A stretch of DNA of 64,000 bases. Origin: Cephalopachus bancanus. Taxonomy: Eukaryota > Chordata > Mammalia > Primates > Tarsiidae. The translations under genes were made by a program, and so were the position numbers. The stretch is from assembly GCA_027257055.1 (NCBI GenBank), contig JAPVLO010000206.1, positions 620,001-684,000 on the forward strand, read 5' to 3'. Under the pieces are notes generated by a model that was not told where the DNA came from, searched no databases, and was given only the letters and a program-made list of their open reading frames with translations. Shown here in pieces: positions 45,216-57,240 of this stretch. How positions within the stretch are numbered: position 1 is the first letter of the stretch; the number at the start of each line of letters is the position of its first letter.

Positions 45216-46359
45216 TAAGAAGAGTTGTGCAGGTAGACAAATAGTTTTTTCTTGTACAGCCTATACATTTAATAGGAACATACCTTCTATACATTTCTTC
45301 TCTTTTTAGAACAGAGAAAGAACAAAGGAGGGTTGAATTTGGGAAAATGTAAAACATAATAAATTTTAATTATAGTAGGTAATAAACAGAACTTGTCTGT
45401 GTTATCTAATAGAAAAACACCTCCTCTCTCAACTATAAATTTGGCTGAGAGACAAGGACAAAATAATTATATATTCACCTCCGCCTTTCAATAAAGGCAG
45501 AAAGAGCTTTCCATTTCAAATTTGTTTTGTTTTGTACCACATGTGGGTTAATTAGATAAAACTATGTCATGTGCCAGATTCAATCAGCCTGAAAATAATC
45601 AGAAAACTAGATTTGGCATTGTTTATGCTGTTTTGGCTCAGATAGACAAAAGCACAAAATGTAAATTGGCTCCAGAAAGCAACTTTTGTGTACTGGTGCC
45701 AGCGTTTCTTTCATGGGATTATCTCTAGCTGGCACCTGAGCGGCAGAGGCTGCTCTGGGTGACCATTAGACAGATCTACATGATGTAGGTACCCATTTTC
45801 CTCAATTAGACAGCAGACATCTTCACGAAGGGCATTTATTTTACTGCTTTTGACATAAGCCACAACGAGCTTGCCAATTATTGGCTGTCAGTCAACAGAA
45901 AATACATGCTGAAGTTAAAAAGCAAACCTACATGTTTGTTTAGCTTATCCCCTGTGCCATCCTTTAAGTTCATTTCTTGTTTTTTAATTGTTTGTAAGAT
46001 TAGAAAGAAAGCCCCAAAACTATTCATTCTGCTCTATTTCCTTGTTGCAGGTAGTTCAGTGAAATATTATTAAACAGAAGGTAGAGTATTTCACTGTCTT
46101 CCTACTTTAAGGTGGTATCTATAGTTTTCCAACAGATAAATATTTTTGTACATATCCAAACAATCACAGTAAGAAATAGTCACTTTACAAACCTAATCAC
46201 CTGACTGGTGATGATAAGCTCCAGATGAATTTGCTTTCCTTTCTCTTTTTGCTTTATATACTGTCTGACGTCAATATACAGGGAAATAACATTACCTGTT
46301 ATTCTTATACTTTTTTAAAAAAAGAACATTTTCTAGAATATTCTAGAATGAGAGATGGG

Positions 46360-46640
46360 TGGTCATCACTATCTCTCTAGAATGAATGCTACTCTTCTTG
46401 CTCAGGTCACCAGTGACCACCTAGGTACCAGTTCTATCCTTACTTATCTGTGGCTACCTGGCATTCCTCACTATTTCATTCTTTTTGAAACTTCTTTGGT
46501 TTTCATGACCATACTCTGTCCTGTCTTCTTTTATCTTTCTGGCTTCTTATTCGTAATTTGTGTTACCCTCTCCCTCCCACCCCCATTGTTCATTCCCTGA
46601 GTCTTTGTGATCTCAGAGCCTAATCCTCACTCTGTTTTCT
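46360..46640 (+). mobile_element. L2 fragment
   Basis: Forward L2: CAGGTCACCAGTGACCACCT, TTTTTGAAACTTCTTTGGTT and CTTTCTGGCTTCTTATTC. Confidence 0.75.
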
Positions 46641-46689
46641 TATTTTATATAATTTTCCTAGTTCAAGTATGGTGGGCTTGTCTTACCAG

Positions 46690-47065
46690 ACAGCAATAAC
46701 TCAAACATACCCTGAGAATGACCCTATGTTCCTTGGTGAATGTGTGTTTGGTGTTCTGAGGTGTAGACTCCGGGATGGTCAACCCAGATATGTATGACAT
46801 ACTTGTAAAGAACATCTGGACCTTGGCCTGATTCTAGGGATGTTGGACATGCAAGAGACTGCGGCCCTTTGTTTTAAGCTAGGTGGAGGTTGCTAAGCAG
46901 AGGTTGCTAAGTGAAAGTTGCTACATAAACAGTACACTTTCCACAAATGGTAGCAGTTTTTTTTTCTGGCCAGCTGGCCACCCCTGGACACCCTGTGTGT
47001 AAGTCTCAAATAAACCTTATGTCTCATTCACTGTCCCCAGGTCTTGTTTTCAGCCTCTCAGGCAC
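46690..47065 (+). mobile_element. Probable solitary ERV LTR
   Basis: LTR-like: CTGGACACCCTGTGTGTAAG then CTCAAATAAACCTTATGTCT, with a short direct repeat GAGGTTGCTAAG upstream (46,886 and 46,901 area). Family not assigned. Confidence 0.5.
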
Positions 47066-47193
47066 TGTGTTGTCCCTACTGGACTTTAGTGGTTTGTCAG
47101 GACAGTTTAGTAGTTGCCAATGAAAGAAATCCAAGAATCACCATGAATTCCTCCCGTTTCCTTCTCTCTCCTATTTGTTCAATTCCAAATCTC

Positions 47194-47198
<5 letters not shown>

Positions 47199-47261
<63 letters not shown>

Positions 47262-47280
47262 GTCTCTCTCTGTCTCCTTC
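47199..47280. repeat. (TC)n microsatellite
   Basis: About 28 perfect TC units (47,199-47,255), then interrupted by TG/TCC variants. The apparent Leu/Ser open frame through it is an artefact of the repeat. Confidence 0.97.
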
Positions 47281-47504
47281 TCACTCTCTGAAATCTTTCT
47301 AGCCACCAAATCTTGATCCTATCCCTTTGCCATTAGTTCACTCCTTGGATCAGTTAGAAAGCTCTGGTTGCAAAAACAAAAAGCCTAGCTAAAACTTGGT
47401 TTAAAAATAAGGTGATGGTTTCCTCAAAAAGTTAATTCACTGAAAAAGGTAGAAAAGGGAATTCTTTAAAATTAAATAAGACTAATGTGGTATAGTCATT
47501 GTCT

Positions 47505-47875
47505 TACTCTGGTATCTGTTGCTATAACAGAACACTACAGACTATTTTATAAAGAAAATAAGTTTGTTTCTTACAGTTCTGTTGGCTGGGAAATTCAAGG
47601 GCATGAAGCTGGCATCTGATGAGGGCCTCTGGGCAGCAGCATCCATTGTGGAAAGGTGGAAGGACAAGTGAGGACATGTAGGAGGGGTTGAGATCTCTTT
47701 ATAACAACCTACTCTCTCAATAACTAACCCACTTCCGTGATAATCACATTAATCCACTCATGAGGAAAGGCCCTCATAACCTGAACACTTCCCATTACGT
47801 CCCACCTCCCAACACTGTTGGGTGTTAAGATTCAACATGAGTTTTAGAGGAGACATTCAAACCATAACAACCATC
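47505..47875 (-). mobile_element. MST/MLT1-like MaLR LTR
   Basis: CTGTTGCTATAACAGAACACT, TCTTACAGTTCTGTTGGCTG, CATTAATCCACTCATGAGG and CAACATGAGTTTTAGAGGAG. Confidence 0.82.
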
Positions 47876-48009
47876 TACTGCTATGTGTGAACTTTGATAC
47901 TGACAAGAACAAACCAGCTATTCAAAAGTTTTCTGTAGCAATCAAGGAAATTTAGGCAGTAATTGGATATTAGATTACACAAAAGGTTATAAACAATTTT
48001 TGTTGGAGA

Positions 48010-48640
48010 GTGTGGGCGGCCCCTTTCCTGAGCACAGAGACTCTTACTATCACCCTAACCCCCTGCTGTCTTTCTCTTTGCCTCCGCCACTTCCTTCCTC
48101 AGCCTCTTCCTCACCAGTACATCAAAGAAGACAACCAGGATCCACATGGTAGCAGTTCTACATTGGAAAAGAACGCGAGCTAAGAGGCAGTAATGAATGT
48201 GAGTCATGAGGTGAAACTCTCAGTGGAGGAAGTCCATCATTTCAGTTCAAAAAATGCCGATGGAAAGTTAAGCATGAAATTTGGAGTCCTCTTCCAAGAT
48301 GACAAATGGTGCCAACCTCTTTGATGCATTGGTAAGAACCCTCGAAGCTGCAAAATGAAGGAAGATTGTTGTGTATCCAGGAAAGCTACTTTTATAAGGT
48401 GTTCATGATGATATTGACATTATACTGCTGTGAGATTAATGTGGTTTACGTATCTTTGTGTATTGCCATTTTTTGTTTCTGGTAAACTGGAATATAAAGT
48501 CAAAGATAAAACAACTGAGCCTACTTAATGTATTTTAATGAACTTTGTAAACAAAAACAGATTCATATTTTGGAAATCTGTTCTTTTTATATCTTGAAAG
48601 AAAACATGTATCACACTTTAAAATAAATTATATTGTTTTT
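48010..48640 (+). mobile_element. ABRACL retrocopy, full extent
   Basis: The pseudogene is flanked by a GC-rich leader-like segment (48,010-48,192, rich in CCTCCGCC/CTTCC motifs) and a long AT-rich 3'UTR-like tail ending near an AATAAA at about 48,622. This suggests an mRNA copied and inserted by L1 machinery. The poly(A) tail has decayed and no clear target-site duplication was found, so the outer limits are approximate. Confidence 0.65.
48193..48439 (+). pseudogene. ABRACL: ABRACL processed pseudogene, coding part
   Basis: Intronless, broken copy of the 81-residue costars-family protein ABRACL, an actin-dynamics-related protein. The first frame reads MNVSHEVKLSVEEVHHF, then SKNADGKLSMKFGVLFQDDK, close to the recalled human protein (MNVDHEVNLLVEEIHRL..., SKNADGKLSVKFGVLFRDDK). 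An extra G at about 48,307-48,309 shifts the frame. The shifted frame continues with LVRTLEAAK, then RKIVVYPGKLLL and GVHDDIDIILL, interrupted by TGA at 48,356 and TAA at 48,395. A TGA at 48,431 replaces the penultimate Gln codon, and the ancestral stop TAA is at 48,437. No product is expected. Confidence 0.9.
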
Positions 48641-49734
48641 CTCAGGAATCTGGTTGGGAAATGCAGGCAATAAGGCTTTTTGTGGGGGGAGCAAGGGAGT
48701 GTTTGCTTCATAAATCATTCTTAGAAAATTTCTACAAATATTTGACATTCTGTGAAAGCAAGAAGCAAACCGAAGACCAACTCCCATGAGAAATATTATG
48801 TTTACATAATAAAGACCTATAATTGTCTTAAAAATAATAATAATTTTTGTTATGTTACGAAAATGGCTATGTCAGAAAATATCCCTATTTAGCAGGAATG
48901 CATACTAAAATGTTGAGAGTGAAATGTTTTGATTTGTTTTATCAGAAAAAAAATAAATGAAGAATTGTGGCAGAATCTTGACAATTGTTAAATCTGGATC
49001 TGGGGGCAGAAGTGAGGGATCATTATGCTACATTTTTCTACTTTTTAAATGTTTAACATTTTAAATAATTTAAATAAAAATTTTAAAATGAAAACAAATG
49101 AAATTTTTACTCTCGTAACTAAAAATTCAGAAATGGAGTAGACTTCAATAGTAGTAGTAGCTAAATGATATCATGAATCCAGTTTCTTTTCTATTTTCTT
49201 ATGACATTCAAGAGTGCTTGCTTCATCTTAAAGCCATCTGTTCTCATGGTAGGGGGACCACGTATCCAGGTTTGCCAGATAGTATCAGTTACATTTAATA
49301 TTCCCCTAACATAATTATTTATAGCACTATCTTTCTCTTTCTCTCAGATGTGACCTTTTTTGGATGATAAATGGTCATCTAAGTTTATGGTTGTCAAATG
49401 ACTGCCAACCATAATTAGGTCCTCATGCTTTTCTGTTAATGCCTAGCTAAAGAGAGAAGACGCTCCTCTTCTAGAAGTATCCAGAAAACCTTTCCTATAC
49501 ATCCAGTGACCCAGAAGGGCAAAGTGCCCATTCATTAAACAGGCATCATCACTAGAGTAATGAGATGCATTGGTTGCCTTTTCAATCAAGGCCCACCCTA
49601 CGAGTAAGGGCCAACTCCATAGCTGGATCTGTGTTGAAAAGCTGCCAAGAGGGATTAAATTTGGGAGGAAAAAACCAATACAGTTCACTAAATTCCTTCT
49701 TGCCATGTCCCTCTGTCACTGTCCTAGTTTAGGC

Positions 49735-50225
49735 CTCAGCATCTCTTACTCAGACTATTGCAATAACTCTCTTACTGATCTCCCTCCTTTCATTTTGGCC
49801 TATAACCAAATTGCTTCCAGAATGATCTTCCTAGCATGTAGATCTAATCATGTCACTGCTGGATTCAACAATTTTTGATGCCCTGTTTTCACCTTTAAGA
49901 TAAATTCTAATGCCTTTACTTATTATATAAAGCTGCTCGATATCTGGTCTTTATCTGGTTATCTGTCCACCTTCATCCATCTTCATTTTCCTCTTTATCC
50001 TTTAAGCTTTAGCAAAACTGAATGGTATGTAGTATTATTCACATACAATGCTTTCTCTTACTTTACTTCCCCAAGCGTGCCTCATTCTTAGCAATCCAGC
50101 ACATTTATACTCATCCTTACATTGTCATCCTGAGTGCTGACTTCTCTGACTCATTCCCTGAACATTTATTTCAGGCCCCTTCTCCTTTGTACCCACTGCA
50201 CCTTGTCATACAGTAAAGCCTCTTT
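49735..50225 (+). mobile_element. L2 3' end
   Basis: Forward L2: CTCAGACTATTGCAATAACTC, AGAATGATCTTCCTAGCATG, TCTAATCATGTCACTGCTGG and TTAAGATAAATTCTAATGCC. Confidence 0.85.
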
Positions 50226-50929
50226 TCTGACCAGACAGGATAGTTGTTGGTGGGCTAATTGAAAAACCAACTAAATCTAGCATCATAACTGTAATACATA
50301 CTATAAACATTTTTAGCATCATATGCAAATCACTGTTTCTCTGCCTTGTTTTCATTATCTCCCCCAAATAGCTTTATGAGACTTTTTTCCTAATAACACT
50401 TTCCCTACCCCTGTGAAATTTTAATGTCACAACAGGTAGATTGTATAACTATTCATGTACTCTAATGTGTATCTGTAGGACCAAGGCCTTTTATTTGGAT
50501 ATGGTTTCTCTGATTCAGTTCTGCCTTGGATTTCTTTCATTCTGATAAAATCCATCCTTTATGATTCCTAATTTGAGCTTGTTTAAAATGAAGGTGAAAC
50601 AAGACATTTTAAAAGCAACTGAGTGTAGAATCATAGTCAGTGTTTGTGATTCTCTTCCCATGCCCATGGTTCAATAGATTAAAATAAACATTAACAACAA
50701 CAAATAAAAATTTGATTTTATCAAAGCTTTCCAAGGCATTTAATTTCATTTTCACGAAAATAACTGTTTCCTCCCCCATACTTATACTTTATATCACAAT
50801 CCAATGTTAATCAGATTTTCATAATTTCAGAGAAGACAACTGGTTTGGGATCAACACCACTGTTTGGGGGCTACGGGCAGAGGCAGTGAGAGAAAATATA
50901 AAAGAAAATAAAGAGGTCAAAGAGGTAAT

Positions 50930-51090
50930 ATGAAGAAAATAATAACTAACGCTTTTGTAGACCTCCTAAGTATCAGTCCTGTTCTAAGAGCTTTACAAAA
51001 GTGAACTCATTTAATGCTCACAAGGGAGGTGCTGTTATTGTCACTCACTTTGCTAATTAAGAAACTGAGGCAAGAGAAGTAAATTTTCTT
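50930..51090 (-). mobile_element. MIR SINE
   Basis: Reverse MIR: GAACTCATTTAATGCTCACA, GAAACTGAGGCAAGAGAAG. Confidence 0.75.
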
Positions 51091-53139
51091 TGCCAAACGT
51101 TCTTTCAAACAACAAATTTTTAAAACACATTTTACTGAGATGTTTCTAAGATGTATTACCCATGTAATCTGCCTTTCTTTTACAATGTCTATTGAACATA
51201 ATGTAATCTGTCTTTGAAGTGGCATAGCTAATTAAAATAGGCCAATGAAAATTTAATGTGGCCTCCCTTTTGGGTTTCACAAAAACCATTCGTCTTTGTT
51301 CTCATGGAAGTCAGAAAAATGAATTTAGCTAAATCAGGAACAGATCCTTGTGGGAGAGAAAAGGACTTTACTGCTCTTGTTTCCATCCTTTCTTTGCTGA
51401 TGAGGGTGGATTTACTACAGAACCCGAAGTCTGGGAACTGAATAGGGTTTGTGAATGAGATTTTTCTTTAAAACTGGCCACTTCTGTAGGAGAAGGTGCC
51501 CGAGACAGCTGTAGAATCAGGTCAGTCAAGCCTACACGCAGTCAGCCATCTGCTCTCAACAGGTTGGGGTCTGAACTGAGACATAACTCTGCTGAGCCTA
51601 CATCCCTCCATCTTGCTATCCTCTTCCTTGCCCACTTTTTTCTCCTCTTTTCTTGGCTTCTGCTCTGGGAGCTTCCCTCCAGTTATTGAGCAGGGACAGC
51701 AGCTGCCCTAAGAGGCACTGCTAATCTGGGTCCTGTTCCAATTGTTCATTTGTTCCAAGCTAGCAGCCTGTTACTGCTAGGGCCCAGTTGCTAGGGCATG
51801 CTAAACCCCAAGGAATCAGTGGCCTTATTTGTCTGCTTGACACTACAGGTACCATGCCCAGCACAGTGCCTGTACCTAACAGATATTCAATAAATACTTA
51901 TTGAAAAAGTAAATACATGAATGCATCACCTGTAGGACAAACCCAATTTATTTGCTTAGTTCACCAATGTCCTTCATTATTGTGGATTAGCTTAACAAAA
52001 ATTAATTTCTGTAATATCACATCTCTGAAGAGTCTTGGAGTGTTTTTTACCCAGTCCTCTGTACCACCCTTTTCATTTATTTGTGTTTGTTCCCAGTTGA
52101 AATTTCTGGCACTCCTTCTCTTCCATCTAAAATAATCTTCCCCATTCTTTACTGACCGTCTCAATGGCTAAGCCTCCATCTAACCTTCTTTGATGACCAT
52201 TGTTAAAAGTGGCCATCCCTCCTGCAAATTCCAATGGTACTGTGGTTGTAACTCTCCTCATAAATGCATTGCACAAGCTGCTTCCATATTTGCTTCCATA
52301 TCCCCCTCCCCCATTTCTGTCAGACTAATGTTGCTCTCCTACAGATAAGAAGAGTTTTGGAGAGGTGAATGGGCATAGTCAGGGACAGAAGTCTAGAAAA
52401 TGATGGAGGTACGCTAGAATTCAGACTTCTTGTTTCTTCCCATTCCAGTTCTCTTTATCCTGCTACACAGTACGTGGACTCATGTTTTGAGGCATATTAT
52501 TATTGCTGTCTTTCCTACTACATTGCAAATTCCTTCAGAACCTAACTTCTTAGGCATGCAAAAATAATTAAGTGAATACATTAATAGTTCAAAACTAAAA
52601 TTAATAGCTCAATAACTCAAAACTTAAAATTCAGGAAAATTTTCGACTGATTTTGCAACGGATTGTAAAGGACAAAAGAGCTTCCAAGTTGGTACAGGAG
52701 TTGGGAAACACTATACCGGTTTCAATTGTAGGGTAGTTTTTGCTCCCAAAAGCTTGACTTCCAAAGGAATCATAAAGTTCTATATGCAAGTCAGCACAAA
52801 ATCATTTGTGGGAGTGATATTTACTTGTTTACAATTTCTTCTCTATAATTTCATCTTAAAGAAAGCCATTTATTTGGGGGTGGAGTAAGCAAAATCCCTC
52901 TTCAAACAGTAGTCGATAGGAAGAAAGGCCAGAGCCGTCCAGGAAGGCTCAGACAAGTCCCTACCCTCGGGCCCTCCAGCGAGACCTGGCCTCTCTTGCC
53001 CAGGCATTTTATGAGACCAACATTAGGCTGCAGGGTACAAGTCCAGGCGTTGGGGAGAGCCCAGCGTTGACTTTGGGCCTGCGAATATGAAACAAAAACG
53101 TCCCAATGTCCTCGATTCGGAATCTGACCCCAAGCATTG

Positions 53140-53600
53140 ACGGGATATGTCAACTCGAGCCCGGCTTTGGACTAGATCTCCTGGGCCCGCTCCCCCCGCC
53201 CCCCGCTCTCACCCGCGCGGCTGGAGCAGCATCCGCGAAATCCGCGAGATGGACCTGTCTTAGCTAGTTTGTCCCTAAGGCCGCCTCGTAGGCAGCGCCG
53301 CGGCGCCGTGCGTCTCTCCGGACCATATTGCCATGGCTGCTCGTGGTGGCGTCGCCCCTGTCGGCGATGGGTTGCGCTACGCCGAGTACACTCCGCCCTC
53401 GGCCAAACGGCCGGATGCCGATATAGAGCAGCAAGGACTGGTGAGTCCTGCTGGCGGCCTCCGCCCTCCCAGGCTCCTCGCTGCCCCGGCCTACCCCGCT
53501 GGCGGCCCCGGGGCCCCTTCCCTGTCTCTGCCTCTCCCCTCTCCACCCCCCACCCCTGAACCCTCGTACTCCACGCTGCCTTCACCGTCTGTGTGTCCCG
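53140..53600 (+). promoter_or_regulatory. DNAJC15 CpG island promoter
   Basis: A dense CpG island surrounds exon 1, with no TATA box, typical of a housekeeping-type promoter. An 8-mer CCATATTG at 53,323-53,330, three bases before the ATG codon, matches the YY1 core CCATNTTG. In human tumours this gene is known to be silenced by methylation of its island. The transcription start probably lies between about 53,200 and 53,310 (inferred). Confidence 0.8.
53333..53440 (+). CDS. DNAJC15: DNAJC15 coding exon 1 (partial gene)
   Basis: First coding exon of DNAJC15 (MCJ), a mitochondrial inner-membrane J-domain protein that stimulates mortalin/HSPA9 at the TIM23 import motor and restrains respiratory complex I. 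The exon is exactly 36 codons: it begins MAARGGVAPVGDGLRYAEY and ends SAKRPDADIEQQGL. The recalled human protein begins MAARGVIAPVGESLRYAEY and has SAKRPDADVDQQGL at the same place, also 36 residues. A consensus donor GTGAGT follows at 53,441 in phase 0. The ATG is in a good context (GCCATGG). The exon encodes only the short N-terminal segment before the single membrane span; the membrane span and C-terminal J domain (HPD motif) are on later exons not seen here. An open frame that continues past the donor to 53,854 is intron read-through. Confidence 0.93.
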
Positions 53601-54812
53601 CCGCGCGTGTGTTCAGCCAGGGGGCTGCTCTGCTGGCTTTGACCTCTGGGCGTGGGAGACCCAGCGGATCCGAGGGTCTGTCTCCTCGGGGGAGCTCCCA
53701 GTCTTGTCGCGATACAAACCAGAAAGTTGGCAGTTGCAGACACAGTGTGACAACTGGTCTGTGTCGGATTCTGCTGTCGCGTAGCAGATCCTACTCCCGA
53801 ATAGCGGGGGATATCAGGGTGTCAGGGACGCTTCTTGGAGAAAGCGATGGTTGAAAACTAAGATCTGATTGAGTAAGAGCAGTATAATTCAGCAAAGAGA
53901 AGAGGAAAGTGTTTCAGGCTCCAGTATCTCCAGAGACTCCTAGAGAGAAAGAGGCCCAGTTGGAAATGGCGAGTGGTTTATTCAGGCTGTAGTGTAGAGC
54001 TGTGAAAAGGACGTGTCCCATAGGCACATATTGCCAGCCGCATGTGCTCTTTTAAGTTTTCTGTAGCCATATTAAACAAGTAAAAAAGAAACAGGTGGAT
54101 TTAATTTTAACACCATATTTTGTTTATTTCGATAATGCACAGTTGTACATTTCAACATGTAATATCAAAATTATTAATGAGATTTAACTTTTTTAAGGTA
54201 AGTCTTTGAAAGCCAGTATATATTTTACACCTACAGCACATCTCGATTCGGACTAGTCACATTTAAAGTGCTCAGTAATCAGTGACTAGTAATCAGGGGA
54301 GTTTCCAGAGATTGAGGGGACAGGGACTAGAACATATGAAGCATCTGGTAAAGCAAAAGAATTAGGATATCCTGAAGTCATTGGTACCATTTTGATGAGT
54401 TCAGGCAGAGGAGTGCCAGGTTGGGATACTATAAAGTTCTCGAATACTGTTTGTAAGAAGAATGCATTAGGTGGAGAAACTCTGGAAACATGGTTGTTTT
54501 GTACCGTTTCCATCCCTTACTCCTTGCTACTTCAGTCCACAGTGATATATCTTGCTTTTAGGTACACAGCATTACTGCCCATACCATTTGTTTACTAGTC
54601 ATACTTTGTCTTGTGACATCATTTACGTTATGTTATTTTTCCAGTGTTTTTCTAATTCCCAAGAGCAGAGACTGATATTTATTTCTAATAAACACTCAGT
54701 TTATGAGTACTCGGTTATTAATTAACTGATACATTCTGGAGCAGACTAAGGTGGGCTTACATAGGAAGGTTTCAGAAGGCAAATGCACTTTCATTCAACA
54801 AATGCTTCTTTT

Positions 54813-55112
54813 CTTTTTTGAGTTGGGATCTCACTCTGTCCCTCAGGCTGAAGTGCAGTGGCATCATCATGGCTTACCGGAGTCTTGACCTCCTGGGTTC
54901 AGGCGATCCTTCTGCCTCAGCCTCCTGAGTAGCTGATACTATAGGTGTACACCACCACAAATGGCTAATTTTTTTGATTTATCGTAGAGATGAGGTCTTG
55001 CTATGTTGCCCAAGCTTGTCTCAAACTCCTGGCTTTGAGCAATCCTCCTGCCTGAAATCCTTCCCAAAGTGCTTGGATGCTTGGTTTACAGGCATGAGCT
55101 ACCACACCCAGC
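54813..55112 (-). mobile_element. Old Alu (AluJ-like) in DNAJC15 intron 1
   Basis: Diverged dimeric Alu. Flanks CAACAAATGCTTCTT and CAACAAACACTTCTT are a probable target-site duplication. Confidence 0.9.
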
Positions 55113-55219
55113 CAACAAACACTTCTTGAGCACTACTGACGGTACCATCCCAGGACCTTGGAATATGTAAGTGAATAAAACATAAAAGTTTGAAGTAACA
55201 AACTCTGAACTCATGTCTC

Positions 55220-55385
55220 ATTCATTCCTTACCACATCCCTGTGGAGAAGGTAATTTTTAATCCTCACTTAAGAAATGAGGAAACAGATTGAGAAAGTTG
55301 TAACTTGTCCAGGATAATTCCCCTAATAAGTGGCAGATCTAGCATTCCAAATTCTACACTCTTTCCACTATGATTTACTGACTCC
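55220..55385 (-). mobile_element. MIR SINE
   Basis: Reverse MIR: AAATGAGGAAACAGATTGAG, TAAGTGGCAGATCTAGCATT. Confidence 0.7.
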
Positions 55386-56219
55386 TTACAAATAAGACTT
55401 TCTGGATAGGGTGTTCAGTCTGTGATGTAGCCAGATGAGATTAGGTAGACGAAATCTCGTTATGGAAAGTTTTAAAAATCTTAGTATCAAGTTGATTGTA
55501 AGGCAGATGAGGCTTCTGAGGTAATTTGAAGGTATAACCAATATTGGTGATTTTTACATCTGTTGGTATTTTTACCTGGAAGAGGAAAGAATGTATAGAA
55601 TCCAAGCTAACAATAAGGAGGCATCTTCAGTAGTCCAGGCACATGAGGGCTAAAGTGTAAACAGTGATTCTCAACCTGTCTCCCAACATATCTTGAAATC
55701 CTGAAATGAGATTCATAGGCAATAAAATCTACCCATAAGCATACTTTTAAATTATTAATATAATGCTTTAATTGAAACATAAATGTGAAATAAGTATTTA
55801 ATTCTAAAATAACATATTTACTGTTTAAGTATGACTACATTAGAAGACATATTAAAGTGGTCATCAGTTGCTGGTATATTGCACCAGTTCAAAGAATCAC
55901 TGTGTATGTGAAAGCTACAAGTGCACACTGGTTATCAGATGTATTATATTGGTTTTTCAAATAGCATAAGGGCTCCTTTTGTCCTTGACAAACTGGTTTT
56001 TCCCAAATGGTGAGCAGTTTCTGGTAAAATTTTGAATAAAACAAAGTAGAATTTTTCCTTCAATTTACATGGTAGTAGCACTTGTGGAAAATTCAGTTTG
56101 TATTAAAACAGTGCAAAAATTAAATATATAATAAAGTTCTGGACTAAGATGACTCTAAACAGACTTTTCACCTACTTAATAACCAGTGGAATCGTTTAAA
56201 ATCTTGAAGTATGCAGACA

Positions 56220-56430
56220 TTTGTTTGTTGTGCAGGATTGTCTTATACATTGTAGGAATATTAAGATTAACAGTCTCCCATTCACCAGATGAACAGTCCC
56301 CCATCCACCACTTCTCTCTTGTCCAAATTACTGTGCAACCAAAATGGGCCTCACAGATTTTCAGAATGTCTCTAAGGGGCTGTTCTGCTTCTGTTGGGAA
56401 TCATTTGTCCAGGCAATGACCAAGAATGAG
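56220..56430 (-). mobile_element. MER20-like hAT-Charlie element
   Basis: Reverse of the 26,349 type: TTGTGCAGGATTGTCTTATAC, ATTGTAGGAATATTAAG, CAACCAAAATGGGCCTCACAG. Diverged. Confidence 0.6.
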
Positions 56431-57240
56431 ATAGAAGATACAGTTGTTGATAATAACTTTGGGGAACTTGGAAGCACTGAAAGCAATGAGAAACTGACAA
56501 AAGGTGGCCTAGATGTGATAATCTTATTAAAAATAGTAGTAAATATTGTTTGCCAATGAGTTGAAGAAAAACTTTTATTTTTCTTTTCTAAAAATGCAGT
56601 TGTTTTGAGGATTATGGAATATATCTTGTATTTGTTAAATAACTCTCTTTTTCTCAGGTAAGCCTCCCTTTAGAGACTAAGAATTAATGTTCATTAGCCT
56701 GTTTAGGAGATTTTAAAAAAATAAATGGATTCATTTACCTATGTGAAATCTTGAATATAATAGCATTTTGCAAGTTGTTTAGTAGTCAGAGGTCTTGGTC
56801 AAACTTTACTTTGTGTTTTTTGGTTTTTTTTCACGGAAAAATAGAAAATATACTTTAAAGTTAAGAGGAAAATATTAAATTTTATAGCAGTTTGAACAGA
56901 ACTCATACTGTATGAGTTTTGTATGAAGTAGTAGCCTTTTAGTTTCCAGCACTTTACTGAAAAGTGTAACTCCTGGTATTATTAGGATAGTGTAACATTT
57001 AGGAAAATTAGCTACATGTATGTTTTATTATAATCAAACCTGATACGTGAAAGCCAAAACCTGTCAAACATACAAGTTATCAAGCATGTATTCATTATTT
57101 TAAAAAGACCTCTACTATTTTTCAATTATAATGTGATTTAAAACACATTTTGACTTACTTTGAAGCTTCCTTTAGCAAGCTTTTAGATTACATACTGGAC
57201 GTTTATATTTTTAACTTTGATTCTTTTTTCACTGTTTCTT

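Larger units (their letters stand above)
22391..53139. other. Intergenic interval between EPSTI1 and DNAJC15
   Basis: About 31 kb separates the two start codons. Repeats and one processed pseudogene are listed separately. I see nothing further in these stretches: 22,390-23,088, 23,417-24,080, 24,746-25,200, 26,561-27,197, 27,506-28,120, 29,561-29,720, 29,984-30,655, 30,826-31,600, 32,849-33,350, 33,641-33,984, 37,696-38,489, 38,671-39,110, 39,406-41,005, 43,451-44,045, 45,216-46,355, 47,876-48,009, 48,641-49,734, 50,226-50,929 and 51,091-53,139. They are AT-rich and carry only short, unsupported open frames. Confidence 0.7.

Noticed and set aside
47044..47316. Open frames through the TC repeat on both strands
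   Set aside because: Low-complexity artefacts of the microsatellite.
53172..53585. 137-codon minus-strand frame through the DNAJC15 CpG island
   Set aside because: Antisense shadow of a GC-rich exon and promoter; no splice signals or protein family recognised.
53441..53854. Continuation of the DNAJC15 frame for 137 codons after GTGAGT
   Set aside because: The donor is consensus and the human protein continues differently; intron read-through.
56186..56559. Overlapping 77- and 71-codon frames as a retrocopy
   Set aside because: The first part matches a MER20-like repeat; no gene match recognised.
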